Source: Dromaius novaehollandiae
Lineage: Eukaryota; Chordata; Aves; Casuariiformes; Dromaiidae
Direction of reading: 5' to 3'
Length of the DNA: 64,000 nucleotides
NCBI RefSeq assembly: GCF_036370855.1
Contig: NC_088102.1
Location: 67,651,601 to 67,715,600, forward strand
Part shown: piece after piece, positions 1 through 13,262 of the stretch
How positions within the stretch are numbered: the stretch's first letter is position 1
Layout: every line of letters begins with the position of its first letter
Made by a program: the position numbers and the translations under genes
Notes under the pieces: model-generated
What the model saw: only the letters and a program-made list of their open reading frames with translations
What the model was told of the DNA's origin: nothing
Databases searched by the model: none

Positions 1-3000
1 TACTTTATTTAATTACGCTGGGCTTTTTCCTTCAAAATACCATAAGGGGATTTCCTATTTTAATCTCAGAAATTTTAATTCTAAAAATTTCAGATCCAAA
101 ATCAAATATGAATTTGAATTTCAAAATGTTGTAGAAATTTTTTTAAATCCTACAAAAATATTGCCTTTAGAAAACAAATATTTTCAGAATGTTCCAAGTT
201 TCTGTGAGATTTTTTTGGAAACAGCTCTAGCAATAGGTAATAGGCACCTTTTATTCTTTAATTATTTGGCCTTCTCCAAACTTTAGCAAGAAGAGCACAG
301 TATTGAAACTAGTACAGTATTCAGCATTTGCAATGTCAGGATGCAATAATGCAATTAGATGCAATCTAATGCAATTAGATGTTCAGTTCACACACTTACA
401 CGACACACCTTTGATAAGTCGTATGAGGAATTAAAAATTTTGGTAATTATTCTGATTGCAAAGATACTCCATGATAAACTGAGCCAGGTATTTGTGTGAG
501 CTTTATGCATCAATACTGTTGATAATACTGAGAATAATATTGGGAATAATGACATCAAGCTGCAGCGTCCTCTTCATTAGATATGTGCCATCTTCTGAAG
601 AAGCCCAGGTAGACCCTAAGAAAAGAAAGAAAGGAATTTCAGTAATGTATACAGATGGTGTTTCAAACTCTTGCAATACTCTTACAAACCAGACACCTTT
701 CCTACCACCCAGCTAGTGCTGGGGAATTTAGACTAGCTAACAGTGGTTACCAGAATATAGTACTTCCACAAAGACTCCCACATTACCAGCTTGTAATCTG
801 GTCCACATAGCTCCGTAGAGGTACATCCTGATAGCATTTAGATACTTTACAGAATGTAAAGGATTCTCAGTATTCTATGACCTCATTTTTAAGGATCACA
901 CAGAAAAATTAACTGTTAGTTGGTTATCTATATATCATCTTTAATTTAAGCCAGGTTAAGGTAAAAGCATGTAAAAATGTTTATTAACAAAATAGGCAAC
1001 TGTGTTACAAAGATATAAAAGGATGCTGGAGAGAGAAAGGAAGGACATCTATGTTTAATCTAAATACCAAATCCAAATGTCCTTTTTTGCCATTTCTTTA
1101 TCTAGATGACAAGCTATTGACACTCACTTAACGTACTTAACAACAATTCAGCACCTCTGCACTTTCCATTGTCCTCAGATTGCCTTCACAAGAGAGTCCT
1201 GCAAACTGAGGAGGCATCCTCTGTATACTCCCATTCTGAGGGCTCTCCTGAGGGATTCACATTCAAAATCAGTTCTGCTTCCTCCTTCAGCAAATGATGC
1301 CTTGTTCTCTGATTTTGCAGTACTCCTTCCTCTGGATTGTGGACTCTTGATCCCCTTGGAAATATTAATGCCTTTTTCTCAAGCATGCTGCTGTCATTAT
1401 GTGTGCCTCACTGAACTGTTAAACTATTAAGAAACAAAAAGCTCTTTCCAACTTAATAAGGCAATGTGAAACCTTTTTGTAAAGTTTTTCCACACACTGA
1501 ACTTTGTATTTTGCAAAAACATAAATATTCTATACAGACACATTTATGGGTTTAATGAACAAAGCTTGTGACTGGCTTTTGATGGAAACCAAATGTGAAA
1601 GCAATCAGACACTTCAAGGTGAGGATGAATTTGTGGTAACTGACCTCAGCCCTGTCTTTGAGGTACAAGAGATCAAAAGAATGTCTGTCTTGGGCTGTCA
1701 GATCAAGTGTACGCCTAACCTAATATTGTGTCTCCACTAGTGACTGTGAACAGATAACTAGGGAAGAGTAAGTCCAGGGCAAGCATATATACTTTGTATT
1801 GAGTACTCTCTCAGGATCCAATTGTTTTCCGCTCAGGGACTTCCTGAGTCAGATGTTGTTTCTATATATTGAGGAGTCCTCAGTACATCTCTTTTTCTGT
1901 GAACTTGTTTTGTCTTCCCTTATAAACTTGACACCTTATAAACTGACAGATGGCCAGATATCTCTTCAGTTTCTGAAGACAGTGAATCCTTGAGACAATT
2001 AATGCCCATTGATAAACACTCAAGAACCCCAACAAGTAAAGAAAATGATGAATAAGACACCATTCTTGAAATCCTGCAGCTGTGTGGAGCACTACCAGCT
2101 GCAAGGTGACTGTTCGGAAGGAAGCCTACGAACAGTAGAGCCAAAACCTCAGAGCATTTGGTGGCTAAGACATAGAAAATAGGTATGTGAAAACACAAAC
2201 CTAGCTTCTGACTGTGCTCTTGTGCTGTGGGGCAGTTTTCATCTATTTAACTTCTGCCGCAAAATGAGTGTGCAGCCTCATCACAAGCCATTGGACTCTG
2301 TCATAAAGAAGTGATCGTTGAGCACATTATCAGTGACCATGAATGTTTTATTGGCACTCCAGCCACATGCAGTGAAGTTGTATGATGTCAGATACACTGA
2401 GCAAAGCAAACTTTCTAAAGTTTAACACAGATCGTTCTGTGGAGCAGAAGATAAAGTCCTTCAACATTCTACAGTAACCCTGCATTTTTCTTTGGAGATT
2501 TCAAGAAGCCTGAAAAGTATTGACCAGGATGAACAAGTAAGACAATCAGTTCTTCAGACCACAAGGAGCTATTACCAGGAAAGGTAAGAGGTACAGGATG
2601 AATTATACATGCACAGTGGTTTTAGTTATACTTGCAGAGTAGGGTTTTGTTTAAAAAGGAATGACTAGTAACCATACAACTGCTAAGAATGGGCATGGAT
2701 GCATGCATGAATGCATGTTTTCTATGTGGGCATAGAGATACTCATAAGACAAAACAGGGAACATACCTACTGGGCTGAAATGAATGTCCAAATGAACTGG
2801 AGCAATATAAACTATGTAAAGGTTATGCTATTTGATAACTTGGCTTTTAACAACAAGAATCTCTTGGTCAGAATAGCCTGCCATTCCAGCTGCAGGGAGA
2901 ATTACAGAAATTGGCCCTCAGGGAGTAAATGCCACAGGCATGCCACAGCTTTTGGAAGGTATGGCATACCTTGCATTTGACACATAGTGGGAAATAGCAG

Positions 3001-4195
3001 AATGCATAGATTTGTAGCGATTCAGCACCCACTGGGAGTTTGAGAAGGTGACATCTAACCCTGGTTTCCCACAAAATGTTGAAAGGAAGAATTAAAGACC
3101 AGCCAGAGACTGATGGCAAGGGCAAAACATAGAGGTTCCCCTGGTCCATAGAAATATATATTCCCAGGTATTTGGTAAAAGATGAGTGAAGAGATTGATG
3201 AGGTGGAAAAGTGGGACTTTGCTCTTTGTATCCACAGCGGTCTCGCAGAAAACAAAAGGCATTACTCAAAAACAATAAAAAAGAACGCCAAGCAAGAATG
3301 CCAAGCTAAGCAGTAGGCAAATAGGACAAAGGAGCCAAGAGACTGAGGCCACTATGCACCAGTGAGCAGATCTATATCTATTCATCAAATTGCCACACAT
3401 AGTAATGGCAAGTGCAAAAGATAAGCTTTTAAGGAAGACAGATCACATGAGGTAGTTCCTGACTTAGGACAATAGTTCAGATGAAAACTGTAAGGCAGGT
3501 GCAGGTTAGCAACAGCCAGCACACCTGACAGCTGAGCCAAGCTTAAAGCGATAGGGAGAGTTTCATCTGATGTAATATATGAAAGTAAAGAAATGAGGAA
3601 TATGAACAATTTGAAGGGTCAGCAGGATATCACTCAACAAAAGGAAAGCAGTACAGAGTTCTTCTACTAGCACTTGCACAGGCAAGAAGTGAGAGGCTGA
3701 TTTGAAGATTAGCATGCTGAGGCCTATTCATTTGTACAAGCAGTTTCTTAGATTGGTCAAAATACTAGTTTTATATCAAAAGGGAAAAATAACATCTGCC
3801 TTTAAAAATGTGTTTCCTAACTACACCAGTCATTTGTTCAGTTAAAAAAACCCAAACAAACAAAAAACATTTACAGAAATAATAACTCCTTCCGCAGTAG
3901 CTGAATTTTATTTGGAGTTCTCAATAATGAAGGGGTTAAAATATATCACAGGTGGGAGCACCATCAATGGGATACTAGAATAATATTTAGAAGATTGGCC
4001 TATGCCAATGCTGCTACCTTAGAAGTGCAATTACTATTTATCACAGACTGAAAAATCGAGCTCCAAAATCCATGAGATATTGAACAGGGCAGTCCAGAAT
4101 ACCAAATCCTGAAGCGCTTTCCCCACCTCCCTAAAGACCAAAGAATTGTAGGAGGTGTTTTCAGACTCTCTAGAGCCTGCATTTTAATGACTTTT
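1..4195. other. AT-rich intergenic region, no gene seen
   Basis: No reading frame here has splice context, recognisable protein similarity or sustained codon structure. The longest open frame (135 codons, minus strand, about 2868-3275) has low-complexity composition unlike a known protein. A 20-bp-period duplication lies at 348-381. A short ATGC-rich run (gcatgcatgaatgcatg type) lies at about 2696-2716. Nothing else could be assigned. Confidence 0.6.
348..381. repeat. Short direct repeat, 20-bp period
   Basis: The 14-mer aatgcaattagatg occurs at 348-361 and again at 368-381, separated by six bases (caatct). This is a small local duplication. It contains TAAT-like and ATGCAAT (octamer-like) words, but nothing shows a function. 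Confidence 0.7.
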
Positions 4196-4308
4196 CTAAA
4201 GAAAAAGGAAAGGGGAAGGGAAGGAAAAAGAAAAGAAAAGAGAAAAGCGAAAGAAAAGAAAGGAAAGGAAAAGAAAAAAGAAAAGAAAAAGAAAAAAAAA
4301 GGAAGTTC
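4196..4308 (+). repeat. Polypurine tract (GAAA/GGAA-rich), about 110 bp
   Basis: From about 4196 to 4308 the plus strand is almost entirely A and G, in GAAAA, GGAAA and GGGAA units, with a single C near 4248. Long homopurine runs of this kind with mirror symmetry can form triplex DNA. The minus-strand open frame across it is an artefact of this composition. Confidence 0.9.
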
Positions 4309-6839
4309 TGAAGTTTCTGTAGAACCATTCAGGCACTAGAAGGTCACAGTTCCCAGCTCTGTAGGTGATCCAGCTTTTCAGAGAAAAAACAAGCCTATTG
4401 GGAAAGCCTCTAGCGAAATAAAACAATACGAAGATGAAAGCTATGAGGATGACCGAAAGGTGAACAGCAACGTGCTTTTTAAATCCCCACCTGCTGGTGA
4501 TATAAAAAGCTGAAGCAAACTGTAGTATTGCAGTGATTAAATGATACAGCTGGAACAGGAAGAAAGTGTTACAAACTAGTTGAATAAACAAATTGCAAGA
4601 AGCAGGACTCTGCCCAGTCTTATGGGCTCTCATCCTTTTGGTTTACCATATGAGCTTGGGAAGTCACTTTGACCAAGAATTTCAAAACTGACTAATGAGT
4701 TTATGTGTCAAAGATACATGGCACTCCACTTGCAGTTACCCTGCCCTCTTAAACTTGAACCTATTTAAATCAGCTAAAGATAGGCAGACCAAAACTGTGA
4801 TGCCCAAAATCCCCTCCCTGTCCTTAGCTTCCTTTTCTTCATTTCCCTCCTTTTCAGAGAAATTTTGCAGCTTACCCACTCTTTATGATGTGTTTTGAGA
4901 TCCTCAATAAGGATCTTTGAAAAGTTGTATCAGAAATACATTCTCTGCATATTATTTATTTTTGTCACCTGTCTAGAAATGAAACAACAAATTGAAGGAC
5001 TGAAAGGTAGTCTATTTTGGATAGTTAGTTCTGCACTGACTTTTGAACAGTTCTGCTGAAAAGCTGGTGTGTTACTGCTCTGAAAAATGTCAGTGATCCC
5101 CATGGGAGTAGTAGCACGTGCATTAGGAGGAGTGCCTTCTTCAAATTTCTCCTACTAAGGAATAAGTTATTCTCTCAGAAAAGCAGTAAATCAGATCACC
5201 TGCTCTTTTCCCACTGTGGTTAGTAGGTCACATATATACATTTAAGGATAGATCATGCCTTCTGGGCATGGGCTTGCCTTGGAGACAGTATGGCATGTAC
5301 TATGATAGCACAGCCTCAGAAGGCATTATATTTTGCTCAGCCTTTTCCACCGTGATCTTATCTCTCTCCTGTGTGTCATCCCTTTCTGAGTGTCCAGAAC
5401 TTCAAGAAATGCTGATAAAACAATCCGAATAGATACAATGTTGTTTCTGTGAGGGCTTCTTAGGAGCAAAATTCTAAATTTCATCCCTACCCTTTATACA
5501 CCTACGTGTCAATTAGAAAATTTCTACCAAGTGACTCACGACAAAAACAGATAAAAGCCGACAGGATTTCCACATTGTTTGTCATCACCTGGGAGACTTT
5601 CCTTTCCTCCTCCTCCATTCTTTACCTAGCACCTGAGATGGAGCTAGTTGGCAAATTTGTAAAGTACAAAATGAAAAAAAAAAAACCCTGCAGATGTCTT
5701 GAAATGTTTGCTAAATCTACTGTGTTCATTATGGCAAGGTAGAAAAAAAAGTCTCCAGGGCTTGCCTCACATCAGCACTTGCATGGCACCTTTTAATAAA
5801 GAAAAAAGGAATTTTTAATTCAATGTGTGCCCTCATCCGCTCATACACATAGCTCCCATTAATGTTAATGAAAATTACATGCATGCACCGATGGGACTTT
5901 AGACCCCTGGTCTAGTTAAAAGTGTCTTCAGGACAAGAGTAGCAAAATAATAGTGTCAGTACAATGTCTCTTCTTCTCCCTATGCTCCAAAAGATGTTTT
6001 TAAATACCCTCACTCGACAGTCATTTTGTGCTTTTTCACTGATGGGAATTTTCAAACCCTAAGTTATTTCATTAGATAATACCACCTGTATTTAAAATGT
6101 CAAACTCAAGCTGCATTTCCCAGTGTGAAAGCTGAATACCAGTGCCCGAAGGAAAGTTTTATAGCATCGATTAACTGCAACCATTTGTAGAACTGACAAA
6201 GAGCTGCATAAAAGGTTTATTCTGACTTTTAGATGTGAGTATTGTGCATCATTTTTATAACATGCAAGTCAACAATGATGTACTTTGTTACTGCAGGTCA
6301 GAACAACTTCACCCCACCAGATAAATCACAGAGACTGACATTACTGTAGTAGTCCCAGAACTTGCATGACATAGGATAAGAGAGTTCATATAAGAGGTGT
6401 TTCATTGAGTTTTCCACTTATCCCACTTCTATTAAGAAACATAAAATATATGTACACTAAAGTATAAACACACAACTCACATGGAAAGAATAATAGTCCT
6501 GAACTGGAATGATGGAAGTGTGCAAAGTACTTGTAATGAACTTAGATGGGAACAGGATCGAATGTCTCTTGAAAGTCCAAAGACCAGCTCCTAGGTAGGT
6601 ATAAACTGGCTTTTTAAAAATGTGCTAAGTAAACTCACATCAGTGCTGGTGAAGTGAAGACACAGCCTTAAGTCTGGTTCCATTCTGATGGATGTTTTCA
6701 CTAAAAACGTTCAGAAGTAGTTCTCACTGCACGTATGTTCTCTATGTCACCATTCGCAGGTTATGAGATTGTATGTTACAATTTGATGTAGAGGTCCAAT
6801 TTTGAGTAAAAGCTATGTTGTAAGAAGTGCTGGTCAGAC

Positions 6840-7010
6840 ATAAGTATGTGTCAATCCCTCCTCCAGTGATGACTCTCCCCACTATACAAAGATGGAGGTG
6901 TGGTACAGATAAATGATTTACCCAAGGTCACTTGGGAGGTCTGCAACTGAACCAGACTTGAAACTGAATTTGGAATCCCAATCCAGCAGCCGCAGTTCTT
7001 CTCCATTTCT
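6840..7010 (-). mobile_element. MIR-like SINE remnant
   Basis: The segment reads 'gatttacccaaggtcact...ggtctgcaactgaaccagac...tcccaatccagcagc', which follows the antisense of the MIR core and tRNA-derived head ('cccaaggtcacacag... gcagagccgggattcgaaccca'). It is strongly diverged, as expected for an element older than the amniote radiation. Confidence 0.55.
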
Positions 7011-8504
7011 TGCCATAAGCCACGAACTCTTGGAACACTCGAAAGTAAACAACAAAATACTTTCCGCTACAGTTTTGTGACTTAGCAGGTGTTACAGGGT
7101 CAAAAGGGTGGGGTGATTTCCATCTGATTACCCGTGGTGTGAAATCAAGCTGACTCTCTCAAAGGTGACAAAAAGAAACAAATTTGCCTATAAAGCAAAA
7201 AGAATCATGAAGAAGAGTAGAAAACCAAAAGGGTCAAGTTACTATTCCTATTCACGCTATAGCAGAAACTGTTCGAGCAGTAACAACAGTTAAAGGTTCT
7301 TGTTGCTCGTAAGCATCTAGATGACACAGAGATAAACAGGAACAGGTACACATGACAATAAGATATACAGAGAAAGATTTAGGTTTGTGGACAAACTATA
7401 CTGAATCCTGATGTTTCAGAGATCCTTCTGCAAAATGTAGCTGAATATGTATGTCATAGCTTTTTGATAGCAGTTCAGTTCTGTGTATGTACCTAAGTCA
7501 GATGTTAGAGTCCCAAGATCACTTAAAAATTTTAGACCTGACCTGTAAAGATTTGGATAATTACAAATGAAAAACCTCTTGCCCTCTCATGCATAAATCA
7601 TGGTGGTAGCTCTGCCAGCATTAGTGATGGTGCAGTGCATTTAAGCTACTCCCAGCTATGATACAACTCTGGAAAATAGTACAGAGTATTAACTTTATGT
7701 TCTGTATTGTCTAAGGCAAGGTCTTGGAAACAAATATGCACACAACTAACTTTAAACATGGAATTTTGTAGAATGTTCTTCTAGCTGACCAATAACTCTG
7801 GATCTCACAGTTATGCAGTAGTAAATGATTGTCTATACAGTGCCACATGATCTAATTTCTGGGGAGTACAACCCACTTACTTTGGTGGGATCTGGCACCT
7901 TCTCTCAGTATGACAGACTTCTTTTCTACTTTTCACCTCTAACTCCACTTTTACTGACCTCTTACTCCATAAGGCACCTAGTGCAAATGTATATGACTTC
8001 CCTCTAGTGGTCAACCCGGCAAAGCTAAAAAGCCTTCTACTAAACACGGCTGTGGAAGGGTCCTTATCTCCGATGGCAGACATGTCTTGCAGCTAATACT
8101 ATTGGGATTAACCACGAAACACATTTGTCTGACAGCACTGAAGTCTGTAAGCATGTGAACAGATCCATTATGCACACACAGGTTGTCCTAGCCCACAGGG
8201 ATTAGGATGTACCCGGTGGAGCTACAGGTGCTAACTCTGATGCTCTGAGGCCACAAAGTCCTCTTTGCTTCCGCCTGTGACTCCTCAGAGTATGTGTCCC
8301 CCCTTCACCCCCCAATGGCATCTTCAAAATTCTTCTGGGTCCTCTGCTGATTGCTTGTGCATTTGCACCACAGAGCCCTGTGGCTGCATCTAATCACAAA
8401 CCACTGTCAGTCACTTTTCAGCATTGGCAGCAGTCATTTTCTACTCCTCTCAGAATCTGTGTAATATATAGCACTGCATGAATACTGCAGGGGTCTGGAA
8501 GGAT

Positions 8505-8590
8505 ACACAGGCAAGGCCAGATCCTTGCTAATGTAAATTAGTGCCAGTACCACTGACTTCATGGACCATGTTATCTGAAGTGAGAATTTA
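8505..8590. repeat. Ancient amniote palindromic repeat remnant
   Basis: The words 'ggccagatccttgctaatgtaaattagtgcc...ccactgacttcatgga' match the pattern 'ccagatccttagctggtgtaaatcagc... attgacttcaatgg'. I know this as a common, very old interspersed palindrome in reptile and bird genomes. The exact family name cannot be given without a repeat library. Confidence 0.4.
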
Positions 8591-11449
8591 TTAAGCTTAC
8601 TGTGCCTTTTCACTGAGAACTCCCCCATCCAGTGAATTTTCAGTTTTCTATATATGCAAGGTTGCCAGGAAATTTACACACACTTGTTATCTTCTTGTTT
8701 TTCTACATTTTCATGGCTATTACCTGCAATTCTCTGAAACATACTTAAATAGCCCATTTAAATCTCCTTTGATCATGAATTGGTTAATCATGTGACAACA
8801 CACTACAAAAGACCTGAACAAACCCAGTTCAGCTTTTTTGACTGGACTAATGCCAAAGCTATAAACAACTATCTTGGTGCTGAAGCTATAAACAGCTACC
8901 TGAGTAGCTTAGGATAGCATCTTAAGAACAATTTGTATGCATTATTCTGCATAACTGTACATCTGGTGGCAATAGAAAACATGGCGCATAAACAGGCACA
9001 GCCAGAGTTACAGACAATAAATTCAGGTAATCATTAGTCTTTTCTATATTGTAGCTTTTCCTACTAACAGCTGGACTACACTGCTACAGAAAAGCACTTA
9101 CAGATTCTTGTAGGACAGACAAGGAGTCAAAGGCCACTAGCAAATTGGCTTTACTACTTTGGGAAGGAATGGGTGAAGGCCATGGGACAGAATAGCATCT
9201 GTGGGTTCTCTCACTTCCCTTCCACTTCTGTTATCTTCAAGGAACGAGATTTTAGCTTTTTCTGTCACTGTCACCGTGGATACCGTGGTTCTCTCAACTC
9301 TAATGCAACTTGGTACCCACCTTTGTGAAATAGAAGGCGAAATATCCCTCTTCGCCTGCCAAAGCCACAGTGTGGTTGGCAACATGGGACAAAGAAACAA
9401 ATGAGAAGTAATCACTGGAAAATAATTGCAATAAGCTGATTTTTATGCTGTGGTATTCATTTCCAATAGTAAAAAAAAAAAAGTCTCTTTCCATAAGATT
9501 CAGCTCCTGAGTTCCCTTTGCTGACATGGGCATTTTTAAACCATAGAAATATAGAAACACCAATCTCTAAGGATTTTTTTTTTAGGAACTTTCTAGTTGC
9601 TCTGGAACTGAATAGCTTCTCCTACAAAGCATGAAGGAGGGGAGCCCTGTACTACAGAGGTCAGAGTGCAGGATGAAGATACAGAGAAGAATTTTTCTTT
9701 TTTCAAGGTTGTGTTGAGGTGTTGTATCTCTTTTGTTTTTCTTTCCAAACCAAACTCCTAACTTGGATAATGAAAATTAAAGTGATACTATATCTTTTCA
9801 GAAGAAAAGAACTTTTATTCTTAAGGTCTGACTCCAGGTTTGGCTCAGGACAGGGAAAGAGGTGCGGTTAGCATATGGTGGAGAGTCTGATGTTTGAGCT
9901 GTAGGTGGTGTTGTTGTCTTATGGGAGTTCAGTTTCAGTGAGGATGGGCTTGGATAAAGGGACATAAACGAAAGCAAATTGGGGTAGCTAATGCATCAAT
10001 TTTCTTTGCTTGCCTGACAGTAGTCATCTTACCTTCATCCCCAGTGCATTTCCTCATGCAACATGTATTAGAAATGTGACTAAATATAAAAAGCCTTAAA
10101 TTTCCAATGATTTAGGAACAGAGGTAGAGTAGTAAAGCTAGCATGAGAGGAAAGGTCCCAGACAAATAATGGGAGATGTTATGTGTATCAATACAGTGCT
10201 TTATGACTTTTTTTTCACTATTTGCCTTTTCCATGCAAACTCATTCTTCAGTAGCATGGTGTCTTAGATTTCAAAGCACCTTTCATAATGAACTGGGTTT
10301 TGGGTTTACTCAACATATACACAATTTGTCTTGCAGACAAAGTCTAATCTAATACCCAGTAGAGATAATTGACTTGAGGGAATTTTGCATACACAGGAAT
10401 TCCGTCGATTTAGTGTTTGTATACAAATTGAAGAATTAGACCTTACATCTGTATCATCTCCTTGAACCTGTGAGGTCACAATTCCCACCTACAGGAATTT
10501 TGACTCACTTTGTGGAAAGAATAGATGGATTAGAATTTGTCTAATCTTATCAGATTATACATCAGTAACTTATTCTGAGTTACAGCACTGTATTCCTGTG
10601 GTGGAAAGGAGACAAGCACTGATGCATCTGTTTTTGCTAAATGAAAAAATTATGCTTTCAGTATAATACTAGTCCATAAACTGGTACCAGAGTGGCATCC
10701 CTGTAGGAAGTCAAACTGACACAGACAGATACGTTGTTTCCTCAAAGTAATTTGTGCCAGTTGCCTGACAGTGAAGCTTTCACACCCCATCATCACTTCT
10801 GGGCAGACCTGTTGCCAGCAATTCAGGGATGAACAGAAAGAACAGCCCTACTTCTCCCCTGCTGCTGTCCATAAAAAAAAACAGATCTGAGTTAACTTCA
10901 TGTAGAAAAAACTCCCCCAAATCCCCAAAAGGGCAAATAAGTCCTTCTGTGTGGGAGCTGAGTTTTGTTAAGAGGTTGGTCACCCAAAGTATCTACTATG
11001 GATTTTAAAGTGATCGCATCTAATATAATTAACATAGATCAGGTTTATATTACCTCAGATCAAGGGCTATTCCTCCTGAGCTGCAGAAGTAGGGCTCCTG
11101 GCATTGGAACAGAAGATTTTCCTTCACCCTCTGAGAGATTTGGCAATGGTCTGGTCTCTTCCTGCAGTTTTAGAGACTGGGTCATCATCCTTTGCTCATC
11201 ACAATAGCTCAGTCACAAAGGCATAAAACAGAGTGAGAGGAGTCTTCCCCAGGATTTAGGGTTGGAAGATGGGCTATGTGAGAAGTGAAGAGGAAGTAGG
11301 GCATACTTAAGGCACACTGAAGTCCCTTGGTCCTTCCAGAAAGTCATCTTCCCATTGCTTTTGTCCAAAGGCTCTTTGAGAAGCAACAGCCTGAGAAGGG
11401 CAAAGGTAGAATCTGAGGATGGGAAAGTGCTCAGGAATTAGAGAGTCAT

Positions 11450-11500
11450 AGGTGCTAATTCAGTGAGGCATTTAAGCACGAGCTTAGAATTAAGCGGTTG
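11450..11500. repeat. Ancient amniote palindromic repeat remnant
   Basis: 'attcagtgaggcatttaagcacgagcttagaattaagc' follows the pattern 'attcagcaaagcacttaagcatgtgcttaa..ttaagca', which recurs in amniote genomes as one arm of an old palindromic element. Only one arm is recognisable. Confidence 0.4.
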
Positions 11501-12654
11501 GAGTGATTAGTTAGAGCAATTTCCAGACAAGGACACTACCTAGATGGCACTCTTGGGACATTCAATTCAGAGGTAGTGCTTAACCTAGGTTTTTCCTCCT
11601 TCAGCATACTTTAAGAAAGCCTGCATTGCTCCCAGCTGTTCTGGGGATATAGAGCAGAGGATATCGGTATGAGGAGCTGTCAGGCTCTTAGGCTGTGGTT
11701 TTGTTTTTTGTCCCTAGTGACAGAGCTTGCTGTGTCCTCCTGGCAATCACTGTTCAGCTTAATCATCATTTAAACTGCCAGTTAGTTACTCTCATGAGTC
11801 TCCACGCCAGCTAACAGTTCTATAGCTGCTTTTCCCTGATCGGACTAAGACATTCAAACCCCTACTTCATTTGCCTTTGCTTGATCTCCACAGATGCTGA
11901 CACATGCTAACTTGACTCAAACTTCTCTGTAGCCTAAACAATCATAACAATTGCTAACCTCCATTTAGCATCTTCAAAGAGGGGATTGTAGTAGTTTTTT
12001 GCTGTCTGAGAAGTTGGAAGCATCTGCGTTATTTGTCAGGAAGGTCATTCAAGTCCAATGCAAATGTGACACAGATGATAGATCTCTGCTAGGGCCCTGT
12101 TTTTAATTAATTTAACTTAATCTACTTAATGGATTTACTTGTAAGTTATCAGAAAATTCATTCAGAGCTTACGTGCTGTAAATTTGTGGATGATACATGG
12201 AATCTTTTAACATACTGCCCAGAGGCTGAGCCCTTATTTTAAAACCAGCGACAGCAATGTTTTGGAATTGTATTCAGCAGTTTTTTTGCAGGTTTTTTAT
12301 ATGAAAACACTAGTTTAAGACTAAAGTTTCAAAGCCAGATAGCTTTACAGTTGGGAAATTCCAGAAGCTGATCGTAGTGGAACACAATCTCAGTCCAGAA
12401 TCATTTCACTGGTTTTTTTTAGGTGACCATACCTCATTTAGTGCAAGAACATTGACTTTTAGCTAACAAACATTAGCTTTATTCTCATTGCTCGCTGTCT
12501 GATGAGCCAATGTTACCTATTTACTGAATATTAATCAAACCCTTCTAAAAAGACAATTATTCGTTTCCCTGTGGATATTCCTTGACAGCCATCACTGTAG
12601 TATGCCAGTACTTCACACTTTTTCTCCCACAGCATTCTTGTTAAATTAGTTATT

Positions 12655-12720
12655 TTTATTCCCATTTTCCAGATGGAAACTGAGACAGTGATTTAGATGA
12701 AAGTTGTTTATCCACTTTGT
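12655..12720 (-). mobile_element. MIR-like SINE remnant (short)
   Basis: 'tattcccattttccagatggaaactgagacagtgattta' matches the antisense MIR 3' segment ('ttatccccattttacagatgaggaaactgaggcacagag'). Only about 60 bases are alignable by eye. Confidence 0.55.
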
Positions 12721-13197
12721 GTTGGGCATTATAACTTGAAGAATAGTTCTCACTGATGTTAATTGTAGCTGCAAGCTCTTAGCACTTCTAGTCAGATACT
12801 TAAGAAGCAGAGAGCAATTAAGGAACCCGTGTCAAATACGTGACTTCATATCTTGCAACGTGTTTTATCAGGACTATGGCAGTGGCATGGAAGGAATCTG
12901 GTTTTCCAGGGTATCACTCACTGCTTTAAGCATGAGCCCATCCTCTCCTCTTTCTAGACATCCCCTACCACATTTGCTACTCACCTTCCAGTTTAGGCAA
13001 AAGATGGGAGAATATGCTGTGGAAATGGGAAAAAGTCACGAAATTCGAAGTGTCATGCATAAAGAGAGAGAGAATAGAAGAACTGGCATTTAGTTGTAAA
13101 GAACCCAGGGGAGATTATTTATTACAGTTACTAAAAGCAGACAGACTCCGTAATTCCCCAGTTACTTCATATGCTATCCAATAGCTGCATTGCCACA

Positions 13198-13262
13198 AAG
13201 GGTCCAATTCTCCACTTGAGCTGGTATAAAGTATCCTTTGATATAAATGCATTGGTTTATTT
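13198..13262. repeat. Ancient amniote palindromic repeat remnant
   Basis: 'gggtccaattctccacttgagctggtataaag...gatataaatgcattgg' resembles the degenerate 'ccaattctccacttgcactggtgtaaat' class of old amniote repeats. It is one arm only, and the family is uncertain. Confidence 0.35.

Larger units (their letters stand above)
4309..13197. other. Intergenic region with decayed repeats, no gene seen
   Basis: I find no exon-like segments with coding character. Recognisable content is limited to old repeats: a MIR-like piece at about 6840-7010, palindromic amniote repeat pieces at about 8505-8590 and 11450-11500, and a MIR-like tail at about 12655-12720. There is an imperfect 27-bp tandem duplication at about 8856-8909 (aagctataaaca units). 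Short poly-A/T runs occur throughout. Confidence 0.5.

Noticed and set aside
2868-3275. 135-codon minus-strand open frame
   Set aside because: No recognisable domain, no promoter or splice context; typical random length in 64 kb of AT-rich DNA.
4196-4633. 145-codon minus-strand open frame with Phe/Leu/Ser-rich end
   Set aside because: The hydrophobic-looking C-terminus is the reverse complement of the polypurine tract; no splice context or similarity.
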